From: an uncultured Porphyromonadaceae bacterium
GTDB taxonomy: Bacteria > Bacteroidota > Bacteroidia > Bacteroidales > Muribaculaceae
Assembly (NCBI GenBank): GCA_947178565.1
Contig: CAMWYV010000081.1
Location: forward strand, 1 to 6,057
Length of the DNA: 6,057 nt
Direction: 5' to 3'
Shown: in pieces, positions 5,688 to 6,057 of the stretch
How positions within the stretch are numbered: position 1 is the stretch's first letter
Layout of the letters: each line of letters starts with the position of its first letter
The notes under the pieces: model-generated
Seen by the model: the letters and a program-made list of their open reading frames with translations, nothing else
The model's database searches: none
Told to the model about the DNA's origin: nothing
Made by a program: the position numbers and the translations under genes

Positions 5688-6032
5688 ATGACAAGAGAAG
5701 AATATACCAAGTACGTCACTACTTTAGTTGAAAGATATATCGAAAATTTCGATAGCTTTGACAGCAACCCGCAGCTCAAGGTGATCCCCGCGACCTTGAA
5801 TACCACTATTGTAAACGGCAGCGAGATGTTTACCGACATTGAATACTCTGACGAAGTGATTGAAAACGGGGCTAATACAGACGACCCCGAAATTGAAGAT
5901 GTTCAGGATGAGCAGGCACGCCGCAATCCCGATTTCTACGCAGTAAAGAAACTGATTAAAAAAGAAGCAGACCACCATGCGAGCCCCGATGCAAAGGCAA
6001 TAGCGGAAGTAGTTGACATCTACTTTAAATAA
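5688..6032 (+). CDS. Small acidic protein of unknown function
   Basis: I do not recognise this 114-residue protein. It has no signal peptide, membrane segment, cysteine or metal motif, so it is probably cytoplasmic. It is strongly acidic: 25 Asp/Glu against 12 Lys/Arg. The acid is concentrated at residues 46-75, where 13 of 30 residues are acidic and none is basic. A likely helix at 3-20 (REEYTKYVTTLVERYIEN) and a lysine-rich, probably helical tail at 80-114 flank a middle part containing a beta-like stretch (KVIPATLNTTIVNG, 31-44). The ATG at 5688 is the first in frame, with TAA at 6030-6032. It stands alone behind a terminator, with a TTATAAT element at 5658-5664 but no clean Bacteroidetes promoter. 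Coding status rests on an uninterrupted frame, sensible composition, and no competing frame of similar quality. Confidence 0.7.
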   Translation: MTREEYTKYVTTLVERYIENFDSFDSNPQLKVIPATLNTTIVNGSEMFTDIEYSDEVIENGANTDDPEIEDVQDEQARRNPDFYAVKKLIKKEADHHASPDAKAIAEVVDIYFK

Positions 6033-6057
6033 ACCGTGACTATTTTCACACTATAAT

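Noticed and set aside
6036..6049. Small inverted repeat GTGA...TCAC after the last gene as a terminator
   Set aside because: The stem is only four base pairs with no T-tract after it; the window ends too soon to judge.

Overview
This window looks like an ordinary chromosomal stretch from a Bacteroidales bacterium (Bacteroidaceae or Muribaculaceae type). Three things point there. Two promoters match the Bacteroidetes TTTG / TAnnTTTG architecture. No start codon has a purine-rich Shine-Dalgarno sequence. The galactokinase reads like the Bacteroides enzyme as I remember it. The genus cannot be settled by eye. All seven genes I accept lie on the + strand.

Layout: (1) 1-1112 is the 3' part of galK, closed by a strong rho-independent terminator at 1146-1179. 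(2) 1246-4393 is a tight four-gene operon with spacings of 3 nt, 6 nt and an 8-nt overlap. It encodes an RsmI-like SAM methyltransferase, a YycJ/WalJ-type metallo-beta-lactamase-fold hydrolase with an N-terminal extension, the radical-SAM RNA methyltransferase RlmN, and a YraN-family nuclease-fold protein. Its promoter ends four bases before the first ATG, so the lead mRNA may be leaderless. (3) 4421-5580 is a peroxide-defence pair: a PerR-type Fur-family repressor followed by a 'reverse' rubrerythrin, with a clear terminator after the rubrerythrin. A near-perfect 18-bp palindrome overlaps the perR -7 element. A ten-base motif within it recurs with one change just upstream of the rubrerythrin gene. 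(4) 5688-6032 encodes a small, very acidic cytoplasmic protein that I do not recognise.

How it fits together: galK serves the Leloir pathway of galactose use. The four-gene operon is mostly RNA modification and nucleic-acid maintenance. The perR-rubrerythrin module is a sense-and-respond unit for peroxide in an anaerobe: PerR (Fe or Mn in the regulatory site) would repress itself and the rubrerythrin until peroxide inactivates it, and the rubrerythrin then reduces the peroxide. I found no mobile element, CRISPR array, tRNA, rRNA or attachment site. I see no wholly new system; the freshest material is regulatory (perR promoter architecture, leaderless start) plus the unexplained MBL extension and the terminal orphan gene.
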